From Sphingomonas sp. CCH21-G11 (GTDB lineage Bacteria > Pseudomonadota > Alphaproteobacteria > Sphingomonadales > Sphingomonadaceae), in the NCBI RefSeq assembly GCF_001555965.1, contig NZ_LSHX01000033.1, positions 184,745 through 248,744 on the forward strand: a stretch of 64,000 bases of DNA, in the 5' to 3' direction. A model generated the notes under the pieces. It was not told where the DNA came from. It was given only the letters and a program-made list of their open reading frames with translations, and searched no databases. A program made the position numbers and the translations under genes. Position 1 is the first letter of the stretch. Every line of letters starts with the position of its first letter. Shown here in pieces: positions 26,322 through 34,370 of this stretch.

Positions 26322-27361
26322 TTCTCGCCGGCGAAACGACCCGGTCGATCCAGCGTACCGCCGATGGGCGCGGCGCGCGCATCCTCGACCAGCGGCTGCT
26401 GCCCTGGGAAATTCGCTGGGTGGAGCTGCGCGACGCCGACACCGCCGTGCGGGCGATCCGCGAGATGTGGACGCGCGGCGCGCCGATGATTGGGGCGACC
26501 GCCGCCTATGGCCTCGCCATGGCGCTGGCGGTCGACGCGAGCGACGACGGGCTTGCCGCGGCTTATGCAATGCTGCTCGAGACGCGGCCGACCGCGGTCA
26601 ATCTGCGCTGGGCCCTCGATCGGGTGCGCGAGGCTGTGGCGCCGCTCGCCCCTGCCGATCGTGCGGCCGCCGCCTTCGCACGCGCCGACGCGATCTGTGA
26701 CGAGGATGTCGCGCTGTGCCGCGCGATCGGCGAGCATGGCCTGGCGCTGCTGCGCGAGCTGGCGGTGGCGAAGGGCGGTGCGCCGCTCAACCTCCTGACG
26801 CATTGCAACGCCGGGTGGCTCGCGACCGTCGACTACGGCACCGCGACCGCGCCGATCTATCTCGCGCATGATGCCGGCATCGCGCTGCACGTCTGGGTCG
26901 ACGAGACCCGGCCGCGCAATCAGGGGGCGCTGCTGACCGCGTTCGAGCTTGCCAATCATGGCGTGCCGCATACCGTCATCGCCGACAATGCCGGCGGGCT
27001 ACTGATGGCGCGGGGTCAGGTCGACGCGGTGATCGTCGGCACCGACCGGGTCACCGCCAATGGCGATGTCTGCAACAAGATCGGCACCTATCTGAAGGCG
27101 CTGGCGGCGGCGGACAACGAGGTACCCTTCTATGTCGCGCTTCCCTACACGACGTTCGATCCCGTCACCGCTGATGGCGCATCGATCCCGATCGAGGACC
27201 GCGATCCCGACGAGCTGCGCCTGCTGACCGGCCCGACGGGCGATGGCATGGCGACGGTGCGGGTGACCGATTCACCGGCGTACAACCCCGCGTTCGACGT
27301 CACGCCCGCACGGCTCGTGACCGGTTACATCACCGAGCGGGGCGTGCTCAGCCGGCTGTAG
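26318..27361 (+). CDS. mtnA: Methylthioribose-1-phosphate isomerase
   Basis: This 347-residue eIF2B-like protein isomerises methylthioribose 1-phosphate to the ribulose form, the entry reaction of the cluster. Key segments are RGAPMIGATAAYG, LLTHCNAGWLATVDYGTA, VDETRPRNQGALLTAFEL and VIVGTDRVTANGDVCNKIGTY, carrying the catalytic cysteine and aspartate. The order mtnB-D-C-A is compact; the MTA phosphorylase or nucleosidase/kinase that feeds it is not in the window. Its last 14 bases overlap the convergent transaminase gene. Confidence 0.95.
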   Translation: MILAGETTRSIQRTADGRGARILDQRLLPWEIRWVELRDADTAVRAIREMWTRGAPMIGATAAYGLAMALAVDASDDGLAAAYAMLLETRPTAVNLRWALDRVREAVAPLAPADRAAAAFARADAICDEDVALCRAIGEHGLALLRELAVAKGGAPLNLLTHCNAGWLATVDYGTATAPIYLAHDAGIALHVWVDETRPRNQGALLTAFELANHGVPHTVIADNAGGLLMARGQVDAVIVGTDRVTANGDVCNKIGTYLKALAAADNEVPFYVALPYTTFDPVTADGASIPIEDRDPDELRLLTGPTGDGMATVRVTDSPAYNPAFDVTPARLVTGYITERGVLSRL

Positions 27362-28514
27362 CCTTCAGTGCGGGCACGGCGCGGCCAAGCCGCGCGACCG
27401 CTTCATCCAGCGTCGCGTCGACCTTGGCAAAGCAGAATCGCACCAGGTGCCGCACCGGATCTTCGGCGTAGAAGGCGGAAATCGGGATGGCGGCGACCCC
27501 GACATGGTCGATGATCCAGTCGCAGAAGGCCACATCGTCGATCGCGATCCCCGATCGTTCGAGATCGACCGACAGGAAATAGGTTGCTGCGCTCGGCACG
27601 GTGGCAAGCCCGATCGCGTTCAGCCCGCTAGCGAGCCGGTCGCGCGATCGCTCGAATGCCGCGCTCTGGGCGCTGATCCAGTCGCGCTGCGTCGCCAGCC
27701 CCTCCGCCACGGAATATTGCAGGTTGGGTGGGGTGGTGAAGGTCAGGAACTGATGCGCCTTGGCCAGCACGGATGCGATCGGCGGCGCCGCGCACATCCA
27801 TCCGACCTTCCAGCCCGTGAGTGCGAACATCTTGCCCGCCGATCCGATCTTGACCGTCCGGTCGCGCATCCCCGGCAGCGCCATCAGCGGAACATGCACC
27901 GCACCGTCGAACACCACCTGCTCCCACACCTCGTCGCAGATCGCGACGACGTCGCGCTCGACACAGAAGCGCGCAATCGCCGCAAGCGCGTCCGCCCCCA
28001 GCATCGATCCGGACGGATTGAGGGGGTTGTTGAGCAGCAGGAGCCGCGTGCGCGGCCCGGCGGCAGCGGCCAGGGCGGCAGGGTCGATCCGCCAGTCGGG
28101 GGGCGTCAGCCGCACCAGCCGCGCCACGCCGCCGGCGCGCCGCACCAGCGGCAGGTAGGCATCGTAGAGCGGCTGGCACATCAGCACCTCGTCGCCCGGC
28201 GCGATCAGCGCGAGCAGCGCCGCCGCCAGCGCCTCGGTCGCCCCCGAAGTAACGATGACTTCGCCGGGGTCGAGGTCGAGCTGTTGCGTGTCGCGATAGA
28301 AGTCGGCGACTGCCTGGCGCAGTTCGGGGATGCCGGCCATCGGCGGATACTGGTTCGACCGGTGGTCGAGCGCGCGTGCGGCGGCGGCGCGCACCGCGTC
28401 CGGCCCGTTTCCGTCGGGAAAGCCTTGGCCCAGATTGATCGCGCCGGCGGCACGCGCGCGGGCGGACATCGCCTCGAACACGGTCGTCGGCATAGCGGCA
28501 TAGATCGGGTTCAT
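27348..28514 (-). CDS. PLP aminotransferase, probable methionine (KMTB) transaminase of the YbdL/KAT type
   Basis: This 388-residue fold-type I aminotransferase has AINLGQGFPDGNGP, SNQYPPMAGIPELRQAV, LLLNNPLNPSGS, ICDEVWEQVVFDG and the PLP lysine in KIGSAGKMFALTGWKVGW. These are typical of the YbdL/kynurenine aminotransferase/glutamine transaminase K group, some of which transaminate 2-keto-4-methylthiobutyrate to methionine. Facing the mtn genes, it is the natural candidate for the last salvage step, though that is inference. Its ATG overlaps the stop of the upstream methyltransferase on the minus strand. Confidence 0.85.
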   Translation of the reverse strand: MNPIYAAMPTTVFEAMSARARAAGAINLGQGFPDGNGPDAVRAAAARALDHRSNQYPPMAGIPELRQAVADFYRDTQQLDLDPGEVIVTSGATEALAAALLALIAPGDEVLMCQPLYDAYLPLVRRAGGVARLVRLTPPDWRIDPAALAAAAGPRTRLLLLNNPLNPSGSMLGADALAAIARFCVERDVVAICDEVWEQVVFDGAVHVPLMALPGMRDRTVKIGSAGKMFALTGWKVGWMCAAPPIASVLAKAHQFLTFTTPPNLQYSVAEGLATQRDWISAQSAAFERSRDRLASGLNAIGLATVPSAATYFLSVDLERSGIAIDDVAFCDWIIDHVGVAAIPISAFYAEDPVRHLVRFCFAKVDATLDEAVARLGRAVPALKATAG

Positions 28515-29362
28515 TCGGTCGGTGCTCCGGGCGGGCGCAGCGCATCGGCGAGCGAGCGCGACGCGCTGCCCCGGCGCGCCGGACGCGGTTGCGAGGGATC
28601 GGGTGCCCAGCCGGTCAGATAGACGAGGTTGAAGGTTTCGGTCGTCCGCCCGTCCGCGTCGGCCGCCTGGGTAAAGGCGGCTGCGGCGCGGGCCAACGCG
28701 GCTGGCGCCAGCGCGCGCCGATCGCGCAGGATGTTGGTCGCGGCCATCGCGCGCAGATCGTCGAGCAAGCGGCCGAGGTCGCGATAGCGCACCGCCAGTG
28801 GCTCGACATCGGCGACCGGCAGCGCAAAGCCCGCGCGCATCAGCAAGTCGCCCGCCGCGCGCACCTCGACCTGCGGATGCAGGCGCGGCGCCGGGCGATC
28901 GGGTTCGGCGGCGCGCAGCGCGGCGCGCAATGCGGGCAGCGATCCCGCGCCGGTGAACGCGCCCAGGAACAGCCCGTCGGGTCGCAGCACGCGGCGGATC
29001 AGCGCGAGCGCACCGGGCAGGTCGTTGACGCTGTCGAGCACGCCCAGGCTGACCACCAGGTCGAAGCTCGCATCCGCAAAGGGCAGGCGATCCTCATCCG
29101 CCTGAACCGCGGGACCGCTTGCGCGTCGGGCAAATCCGAACCCCGCGTCACAGCGGACGATGCGCGTGCCCGGCAGGTCGAAGTCCGCCGCGCCGCAACC
29201 GAGATCGAGAATGTCGGTGAAGCGCCGGGCGACCGCGTCGAGCCGGTCGACAATTCCCTCGATCATCTGCGCGCGCAGAAAATCCCCACCCGGCGTCGCC
29301 GTCGCCGCACGGTCGCGTCGCAGGCGTCGTGCCCGCCGGTCGAAGATTTCCGCCTGGTCCAT
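28511..29362 (-). CDS. Class I SAM-dependent methyltransferase (BioC/NDUFAF5-like)
   Basis: This 283-residue protein starts MDQAEIFDRRARRLRRDRA and has SAM motif I ILDLGCGAADF, an acidic loop near DRLPFADASFDLVVSLGVLD and the post-motif LIRRVLRPDGLFLGAF. The arrangement resembles BioC and the alphaproteobacterial relatives of the mitochondrial complex I assembly factor NDUFAF5; which role it plays here is open. The ATG at 29360-29362 is the start that matches this family. It is divergent from comF with 42 bases between starts, and overlaps the transaminase (ATGA), forming a two-gene operon. Confidence 0.8.
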   Translation of the reverse strand: MDQAEIFDRRARRLRRDRAATATPGGDFLRAQMIEGIVDRLDAVARRFTDILDLGCGAADFDLPGTRIVRCDAGFGFARRASGPAVQADEDRLPFADASFDLVVSLGVLDSVNDLPGALALIRRVLRPDGLFLGAFTGAGSLPALRAALRAAEPDRPAPRLHPQVEVRAAGDLLMRAGFALPVADVEPLAVRYRDLGRLLDDLRAMAATNILRDRRALAPAALARAAAAFTQAADADGRTTETFNLVYLTGWAPDPSQPRPARRGSASRSLADALRPPGAPTE

Positions 29363-29404
29363 GCCGGCGCTTGTGCCGTTGCCGGCAGCGGGCGACAAGC
29401 GGGG

Positions 29405-30163
29405 ATGTTGGTTCGCGCCCGCATCCTCGCCCGTCCGCTCCGACGCCTGGTCAACCTCGCGCTGCCGCCGCGCTGTCCCGGCTGCGGGGAGGTGGTCGAG
29501 GCGGATCACCGGCTGTGTGCGGCCTGCTGGCGTGACCTTGCGTTTCCCGGCGCACCTGCGTGCGCGGGCTGCGGCACCCCCTTTGCCTTCGACCGTGGCG
29601 AGGCTGCCCGTTGTGCGGCGTGCCTGGCGCACCCGCCCGCACATGACGGCGTGACCGCTGCGGTCGCCTATGGGCGGGTGGCGAGCGTCCTCGCGCTCAA
29701 GCTCAAATATGGTCGCCGGCTGGGCGTGGCGGCGACGATGGCGCGGCTGATGGCCCGCCATCTCGATCGGTCGACCGAACATGGCCCGCTGCTGGTGCCG
29801 GTGCCGCTGCATCGCTGGCGGCTGTGGTCGCGGGGATTCAACCAGTCGCTGCTGATCGCGCGGGCGCTGGCCCAATCGACCGGGCTGAGCGTCGCGCCCG
29901 CGGCACTGGTCCGCACGCGATCCACCCGGGCGTTGCGCGGAATGGGACCAGGGCAGCGCGCGCGGACGCTGGCCGGGGCGTTTGCGGTCCCGGCGGCGGC
30001 GCGGGCGACGGTCCGGGGCCGCGACATCGTGCTGATCGACGATGTCTACACGACCGGCGCGACGGCCGACGGTTGCGTCCGCGCGCTCAAGCGGGCGGGT
30101 GCCGCGCGCGTCCAGGTGCTGTGCTGGGCGCGCGTGCTGCGCGACGCAGAGGTCGGCGATTGA
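29405..30163 (+). CDS. ComF family phosphoribosyltransferase-like protein
   Basis: This 252-residue protein has an N-terminal zinc-finger region with PPRCPGCG, LCAACW, CAGCGTPF and CAACL, and a C-terminal phosphoribosyltransferase domain with VPVPLHRWRLWSRGFNQS and the PRPP loop IVLIDDVYTTGATADG. ComF proteins assist uptake of DNA during transformation in competent species and are linked to nucleotide salvage elsewhere; the exact reaction is unknown. The ATG at 29405 gives the usual length. Confidence 0.9.
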   Translation: MLVRARILARPLRRLVNLALPPRCPGCGEVVEADHRLCAACWRDLAFPGAPACAGCGTPFAFDRGEAARCAACLAHPPAHDGVTAAVAYGRVASVLALKLKYGRRLGVAATMARLMARHLDRSTEHGPLLVPVPLHRWRLWSRGFNQSLLIARALAQSTGLSVAPAALVRTRSTRALRGMGPGQRARTLAGAFAVPAAARATVRGRDIVLIDDVYTTGATADGCVRALKRAGAARVQVLCWARVLRDAEVGD

Positions 30164-30195
30164 CAAGCGGGGTGCGGCACCACAACTCTTGGCGG

Positions 30196-30453
30196 ATGGC
30201 GCACATCGAAATCTATACCAAGGCATTCTGCCCCTATTGCAGTAGGGCGAAGAAGCTGCTCGGCGACAAGGGCGCGAGCTATGACGAGATCGACCTGACG
30301 ATGGGCGGCCCGCGTCGCGCCGAGATGGTCGACCGCGCCGGCGGCCGGACAACCGTGCCGCAAATCTTCATCGACGGCCGTCACATCGGAGGCTCGGACG
30401 ACCTCGCCGCACTCGACCGGCGCGGCCAGCTGGACGAACTGCTCGCGCAATGA
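30196..30453 (+). CDS. grxC: Glutaredoxin 3
   Basis: This 85-residue dithiol glutaredoxin has KAFCPYCSRAKKLL with Cys12 and Cys15, the glutathione-binding TVPQIFIDGRHIGGSDDL and normal length. It reduces protein and glutathione mixed disulfides. It follows comF by about 30 bases and overlaps the nitrilase-like gene by four, a gene order seen in many alphaproteobacteria. Confidence 0.95.
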   Translation: MAHIEIYTKAFCPYCSRAKKLLGDKGASYDEIDLTMGGPRRAEMVDRAGGRTTVPQIFIDGRHIGGSDDLAALDRRGQLDELLAQ

Positions 30454-31274
30454 AGATTGCGCTGGCCCAGCTGACCAGCGGGACCGATCCCGCCGCCAAT
30501 GCGCATGCGCTCGCGGCCGCGGTCGCAGAGGCCGCCGCAAACGGCGCGACCCTGTTGTTCACGCCGGAAATGTCCAACCTGATCGACCGGGACCGCGCGC
30601 GTGCGTCGGCCAGCATCGTCGCCGAGGAAGCGGACGCGACGCTCGCAGCGGTGCGCGCGGCGGCGGCAACGCACGGCATCTGGGTACATCTCGGCTCGCT
30701 CGCGCTCCTGCGCGCAGACGGACGCTTCGCCAATCGCGCGTTCGTGATCGACGCGACGGGATCGATCCGCGCGCGCTATGACAAGCTGCACCTGTTCGAC
30801 GTCGACCTGCCGACCGGGGAAAGCTGGCGCGAATCCGCGGTCTATGCCGCGGGGGAGGGGGCGACCGTGGTGGCAACGCCGCTCGGCCTGCTGGCGCCGA
30901 CCATTTGCTACGACCTGCGCTTTCCCGACCTCTACCGGGCGCTCAGCGACGCGGGCGCGCAGATCATCGCGGTGCCGGCGGCGTTCACCCGGCCGACTGG
31001 GGCGGCGCACTGGCATGTCCTGCTGCGCGCGCGTGCGATCGAGGCGGGGTGCTTCGTCGTCGCTGCCGCCCAGACCGGTGTCCATGCCGATGGCCGCGCC
31101 ACCTATGGACACTCGCTGGTCATCGATCCCTGGGGCGAAGTGCTGCTCGACATGGGGGAAGAATCCGGCATCGGCTACGCCGACATCGACCTCGCGCGCC
31201 TGGAAGAGGTCCGTGCCCGCGTGCCGGCACTCCGGCATCGCCGGACCATCCCGCCCGTGGTTCAGGTGTCATGA
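30450..31274 (+). CDS. Carbon-nitrogen hydrolase, Nit1/Nit2 type amidase
   Basis: This 274-residue nitrilase-superfamily protein has the catalytic triad Glu40 (LLFTPEMSNL), Lys112 (RYDKLHLFDVDL) and Cys153 (TICYDLRFPDL). The KLHLFDVDLP and CYDLRFP context fits the Nit branch that hydrolyses deaminated glutathione or acts as omega-amidase on alpha-ketoglutaramate. Its neighbour is a glutaredoxin, which favours a glutathione repair role; a link to the transaminase 2 kb away is also possible. Confidence 0.86.
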   Translation: MKIALAQLTSGTDPAANAHALAAAVAEAAANGATLLFTPEMSNLIDRDRARASASIVAEEADATLAAVRAAAATHGIWVHLGSLALLRADGRFANRAFVIDATGSIRARYDKLHLFDVDLPTGESWRESAVYAAGEGATVVATPLGLLAPTICYDLRFPDLYRALSDAGAQIIAVPAAFTRPTGAAHWHVLLRARAIEAGCFVVAAAQTGVHADGRATYGHSLVIDPWGEVLLDMGEESGIGYADIDLARLEEVRARVPALRHRRTIPPVVQVS

Positions 31275-31756
31275 TCGTCTTCGATCTGCGGTGCGGCAAC
31301 GCGCACGTGTTCGAAGCCTGGTTCGGATCGAGCGCGAGCTTTGAGGCGCAGCGCGCCGAGGGCCTGCTGTCCTGCCCGATCTGCGGCGACGACCGCATCG
31401 CCAAGGCGGTGATGGCGCCCAATGTCGCCGCCAAGGGGAACCGCCGCAAAGAGGCGATGCCGGCGTCGCTTCCGGCGGTAACCGGGGCTTCCGGTTCCGC
31501 CGTGCCGACTACCGAAGACCAGGCGGCCAAGCTTGCGCTGGCAATGGTCGCCAGGGCGCAGGCCGCGCTGCTCGAACGCTCGCAATGGGTCGGCCGGTCC
31601 TTTGCCGACAAGGCGCGCGCGATGCATCTGGGCGACGAACCCGAAGCGCCGATCCATGGCCAGGCGACCGTCGAACAGGCTCGCGCGCTGATCGACGAAG
31701 GCGTGCCCGTCGCGCCGCTGATCATCCCCGTCGCCGCCCCCGACACGCTGAATTGA
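31271..31756 (+). CDS. DUF1178 family protein
   Basis: This 161-residue protein begins MIVFDLRCGNAHVFEAWFGS and has one CPIC pair at residues 37-40 that could form half of a metal site. The C-terminal half, including WVGRSFADKARAMHLGDE, is conserved in DUF1178. No function is established; it regularly follows grxC and the Nit-type amidase in alphaproteobacteria. It overlaps the amidase by four bases. Confidence 0.85.
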   Translation: MIVFDLRCGNAHVFEAWFGSSASFEAQRAEGLLSCPICGDDRIAKAVMAPNVAAKGNRRKEAMPASLPAVTGASGSAVPTTEDQAAKLALAMVARAQAALLERSQWVGRSFADKARAMHLGDEPEAPIHGQATVEQARALIDEGVPVAPLIIPVAAPDTLN

Positions 31757-31790
31757 CCCGACCGGGTGCACGCGATACCTGCGACCCGCC

Positions 31791-31867
31791 GCCCCGGTAG
31801 CTCAGCAGGACAGAGCAACGGTTTCCTAAACCGCAGGTCGGGAGTTCGAGTCTCTCCCGGGGCACCA
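31791..31867 (+). tRNA. tRNA-Arg (anticodon CCT)
   Basis: The sequence folds as a full cloverleaf: acceptor GCCCCGG at 31791-31797 pairs with CCGGGGC at 31857-31863, the anticodon loop TTCCTAA carries CCT, and the T arm contains GTTCGAGT. CCA is encoded at 31865-31867. It reads AGG codons. It borders a gene-poor patch of lower GC, and tRNA 3' ends are common integration sites. Confidence 0.95.
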
Positions 31868-32078
31868 CATTCCCGAAATTTCCACTGCCAGTCGCAGCAT
31901 CGGCAGCGTCATCGATACGGCGATAACCGCCGGGGATAGGCCAAACCAAAATTCAAACATCACGCGCCGCGCAGGATATTGGCTCGGTGAAAGAGACTCG
32001 GGTGTCCGGAAAGGCGTGAAAGATTGAGCTGGTTAGGAGAATGAAAGTCACGAATATAAGGGTGAGGGTGGTAGAACC

Positions 32079-32390
32079 ATGATCGCGAAGCAAGTTGCGC
32101 ATATCATTGCAGATTATGTCGTATTTCTTGAACTGACCGATGAGGGCGAGCTCAATCTCGATACGGCCGTTCAAATGATGGAGGTCCTAGCCGGACAGCT
32201 CTAGGAGCTTGATAAGGGGTTTCTTCGGGAATTAGTCGACGCCTTTGCGGTGATCAGCGAAGAGTATAGCGGCGAAGCCAAAGAGGTGGTGCAGAACATT
32301 GCGCATAATTTCTACCTTGAGGAGGCGTTGGCAGCGGATGACCCCGTCAGGCTAGCCGAGTTGGACGCGTTACGCGAAGCGCGGGAGTGA
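32079..32390 (+). pseudogene. Small helical, acidic protein gene interrupted by an in-frame amber codon
   Basis: From ATG 32079 the frame runs 41 codons (beginning MIAKQVAHIIADYVVFLEL) to TAG at 32202-32204, then continues open for 61 more codons to TGA at 32388-32390. The part after the amber reads on as coherent protein (GFLRELVDAFAVISEEYSG, then HNFYLEEALAADD), with the same charged, helical character. Together they make a 103-codon protein. A single C-to-T change of CAG (Gln) would explain the stop. I do not recognise the family. Suppression of the amber cannot be excluded. Confidence 0.6.
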
Positions 32391-32589
32391 GGGGCGCAGC
32401 GTCGGCAAGGCTAATGGGAGGGAAGCGCATACCCAGGGACCCATGCCTCCCTGACCGTGGCGCCTGACAGAAAGTAACCGACGAACCGATCGCGTCGTCT
32501 CCTGCCCACGGGAACACGACCGTGCCGACATCGCCATGTCCGCCGCGTCGGCACGGGTCGATAACGATCAACGTGCCGAAATTGCTCGC

Positions 32590-32618
32590 TTGTGGTGTGC
32601 TTTGCGCCGCTCTATAGG
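32590..32618 (+). promoter_or_regulatory. Probable sigma-70 promoter of dksA
   Basis: TTGTGG at 32590-32595 and TATAGG at 32613-32618 are separated by exactly 17 bases, about 65 bases before the dksA start. Both hexamers are close to consensus; this rests on pattern alone. Confidence 0.45.
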
Positions 32619-32681
32619 CCGCGGCGTGGAAAGGCGGTGTCCGCCGGCTCGGGTTGGCGGGGAACCGGGACGGAGAGTGGG

Positions 32682-33149
32682 ATGGCGACGGCTTTGGATC
32701 ATATGCAGCAATCTGAACGGGATCATGCGCCGGCGAATGACGCGGCGGCGCAGGGGTATCGGCCCAGCGCCGACGAGCCGTTCATGAACCCCCGGCAACT
32801 CGACTATTTCCGGCAGAAGCTGCTGGACTGGAAGGACGCCATTCACCGCGAGGCGCAGGGTACCCTGTCGCAGCTCCAGTCGGAGCCGCTGCGCGAGGCC
32901 GACCTGACCGATCGCGCGTCGAGCGAGACCGACTGGTCGATCGAACTGCGCACCCGCGACCGCCAGCGCAAGCTGATCTCAAAGATCGACGCGGCGCTGC
33001 GTCGCATCGACGACGGCGAATATGGCTATTGCGAAGTGACCGGCGAGCCGATCTCGCTGGCCAGGCTGGAGGCCCGTCCGATCGCAACGATGACGGTCGA
33101 AGCGCAGGAGCGCCATGAACGCAACGAGAAAATCTCGCGCGACGAATAG
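32682..33149 (+). CDS. dksA: RNA polymerase-binding transcription factor DksA
   Basis: This 155-residue protein has the long coiled coil of DksA (FRQKLLDWKDAIHREAQ onward), with the functional tip motif DLTDRA at residues 74-79 that matches the DxxDxA signature, and a C-terminal globular end. Only one of the four zinc cysteines remains, Cys117 in YGYCEVTGEPI; the others are replaced, as is known for alphaproteobacterial DksA. With ppGpp it tunes rRNA and amino-acid promoters through the RNA polymerase secondary channel. ATG 32682 is preceded by GGAGAG. Confidence 0.93.
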   Translation: MATALDHMQQSERDHAPANDAAAQGYRPSADEPFMNPRQLDYFRQKLLDWKDAIHREAQGTLSQLQSEPLREADLTDRASSETDWSIELRTRDRQRKLISKIDAALRRIDDGEYGYCEVTGEPISLARLEARPIATMTVEAQERHERNEKISRDE

Positions 33150-33215
33150 TCGTTTAACCGCTTGATGCGTTTGTGGTAGATATCCGAGGACTAGTATCGG
33201 CAGGCAGAGCAGGCG

Positions 33216-33587
33216 ATGGAACAGGACAAGACGCGCGCAAGGAGTGAGGCAGCGGCCTCCAGTCGCCAGGTGCGATCGGCGCCGCGCGAGACCGCTTCGC
33301 TCAGCGCGAAGTTGCGGGTCGAGGGCGGGCGCGCGGTCACGACCCGGGTCCGCAATCTTTCGACCGGCGGGATCATGGCCGATTATGCCGCGCCGCTGAT
33401 CGCGGGTACGCCCGTTGAAATCGATCTGCGCGGGCTTGGCCTCGTCTCGGGGACGATCGCGTGGTCGACCGACGGCCGCATCGGAATTTCGTTCGATCGC
33501 CCGGTCGATCCCAGCCTCGCGCGGCGTCAGTCGTCGCGTCCGGCCCGCGGGTCGGCCTATGGCGAAGCAGGCGTCGCACACGGCTGA
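33216..33587 (+). CDS. PilZ domain protein
   Basis: This 123-residue protein carries both cyclic-di-GMP-binding signatures of PilZ: RSAPR near residues 20-24 (RxxxR) and NLSTGGI near residue 48 (D/N-x-S-x-x-G), followed by beta strands ending in GTIAWSTDGRIGISFDRP. It is probably a single-domain receptor for cyclic-di-GMP controlling surface or motility functions; no effector domain is present. It is monocistronic downstream of dksA. Confidence 0.85.
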   Translation: MEQDKTRARSEAAASSRQVRSAPRETASLSAKLRVEGGRAVTTRVRNLSTGGIMADYAAPLIAGTPVEIDLRGLGLVSGTIAWSTDGRIGISFDRPVDPSLARRQSSRPARGSAYGEAGVAHG

Positions 33588-33717
33588 GCGACGTCGCGCG
33601 ACCGTGAGATCCGCCGCTCATCGTGGATCCGGCGCTTAGCGAGCGAGCGATGCAAACCGCTCGATTTGAGAAATGTCCGGGCGAGCGCGTTTGCGGCCCG
33701 CCCGGTGTGGGTGTGGC

Positions 33718-33873
33718 TCAGCCGGCGGTCATCTCTTCCTTGACGCGGAGCTTGCGGCGCTTCAGATCGCGCAACACCGCCTGGTCGGGCAGCGGACGGA
33801 GCGATTCGTCCTGAATCCGACGGTCGAGTGTGGCGTGCTTGCTCTGCAAAGCCTCGAAATGGGCGTCCTGCAT
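33718..33873 (-). CDS. Small YdcH-like protein (DUF465)
   Basis: This 51-residue protein reads MQDAHFEALQSKHATLDRRI and continues with a second helix LRDLKRRKLRVKEEMTAG. The helical hairpin with its basic RRKLRxKEE segment is the DUF465/YdcH pattern. AGGAGG lies eight bases before the ATG, strong support for translation. Function is unknown. A related small gene lies divergently about 200 bases away. Confidence 0.85.
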   Translation of the reverse strand: MQDAHFEALQSKHATLDRRIQDESLRPLPDQAVLRDLKRRKLRVKEEMTAG

Positions 33874-34073
33874 TGACCTTTTCCTCCTGCGTTTTGGGGA
33901 TGAGGGTCGGCAAGTAAATCATGAACGGCCGGGTTTGTCGCCCACCACTTTGCCGCTATTCGATGGGCGGAGCGGAATTTGCTGCGGCGCGTGGCGACTG
34001 CCGGTGTTTCGGCGCCGATGCGGGCACCGGTGGCGGCAGGGGCGGGGGCGCGGACGTCGTGGAGGTTCGATCA

Positions 34074-34271
34074 TTGGACGATACGGAACTTCGCCAACGT
34101 CTTGAAATCCTTCGGGTCGAGCATCGTGACCTCGACGCGGCAATCGAGGCGCTGCGGGCCGCTGGCTCCCAGGACCAGCTCCAGCTCGCGCGGCTGAAAA
34201 AGCGCAAGCTTCGCCTGAAGGACGAAATCGCGCTGATCGAGGACTGGCTGCTGCCGGATATCATCGCCTGA
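34074..34271 (+). CDS. Small YdcH-like protein (DUF465), second copy
   Basis: From TTG 34074, with GGAGG eight bases upstream, this encodes 65 residues (DDTELRQRLEILRVEHRDLD, then LARLKKRKLRLKDEI). The second helix closely matches that of the neighbouring DUF465 gene. An upstream GTG at 34059 or ATG at 33963 would add a glycine-rich stretch unlike the family, so the TTG is preferred. Function is unknown; the gene sits before rcdA, about 100 bases away. Confidence 0.75.
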   Translation: MDDTELRQRLEILRVEHRDLDAAIEALRAAGSQDQLQLARLKKRKLRLKDEIALIEDWLLPDIIA

Positions 34272-34370
34272 ACCCGGCGGCCCGCGAGGCGCTCCAGTTA
34301 TGCACAGCTTGTTGATACGGCCGCAAAAACGAATGTTCCGGCGAACGGCAAGCTGTGGCAATCATGCGCG

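Larger units (their letters stand above)
31868..32681. other. Gene-poor, lower-GC stretch after tRNA-Arg
   Basis: The base composition is visibly richer in A and T than in the flanking genes, especially from about 31940 to 32350. It contains one broken small gene (32079-32390) and, just before it, a 13-codon reading frame at 32041 with AGGAGA upstream whose TGA overlaps the pseudogene ATG. From 32391 to 32681 I see only a probable dksA promoter. No integrase, insertion sequence or clear duplicate of the tRNA end is seen. Confidence 0.5.

Noticed and set aside
31953..32174. A 73-codon minus-strand ORF in the low-GC patch
   Set aside because: It is antisense to the amber-interrupted gene, lacks a ribosome site and has no recognisable pattern; the plus-strand frame is more protein-like.
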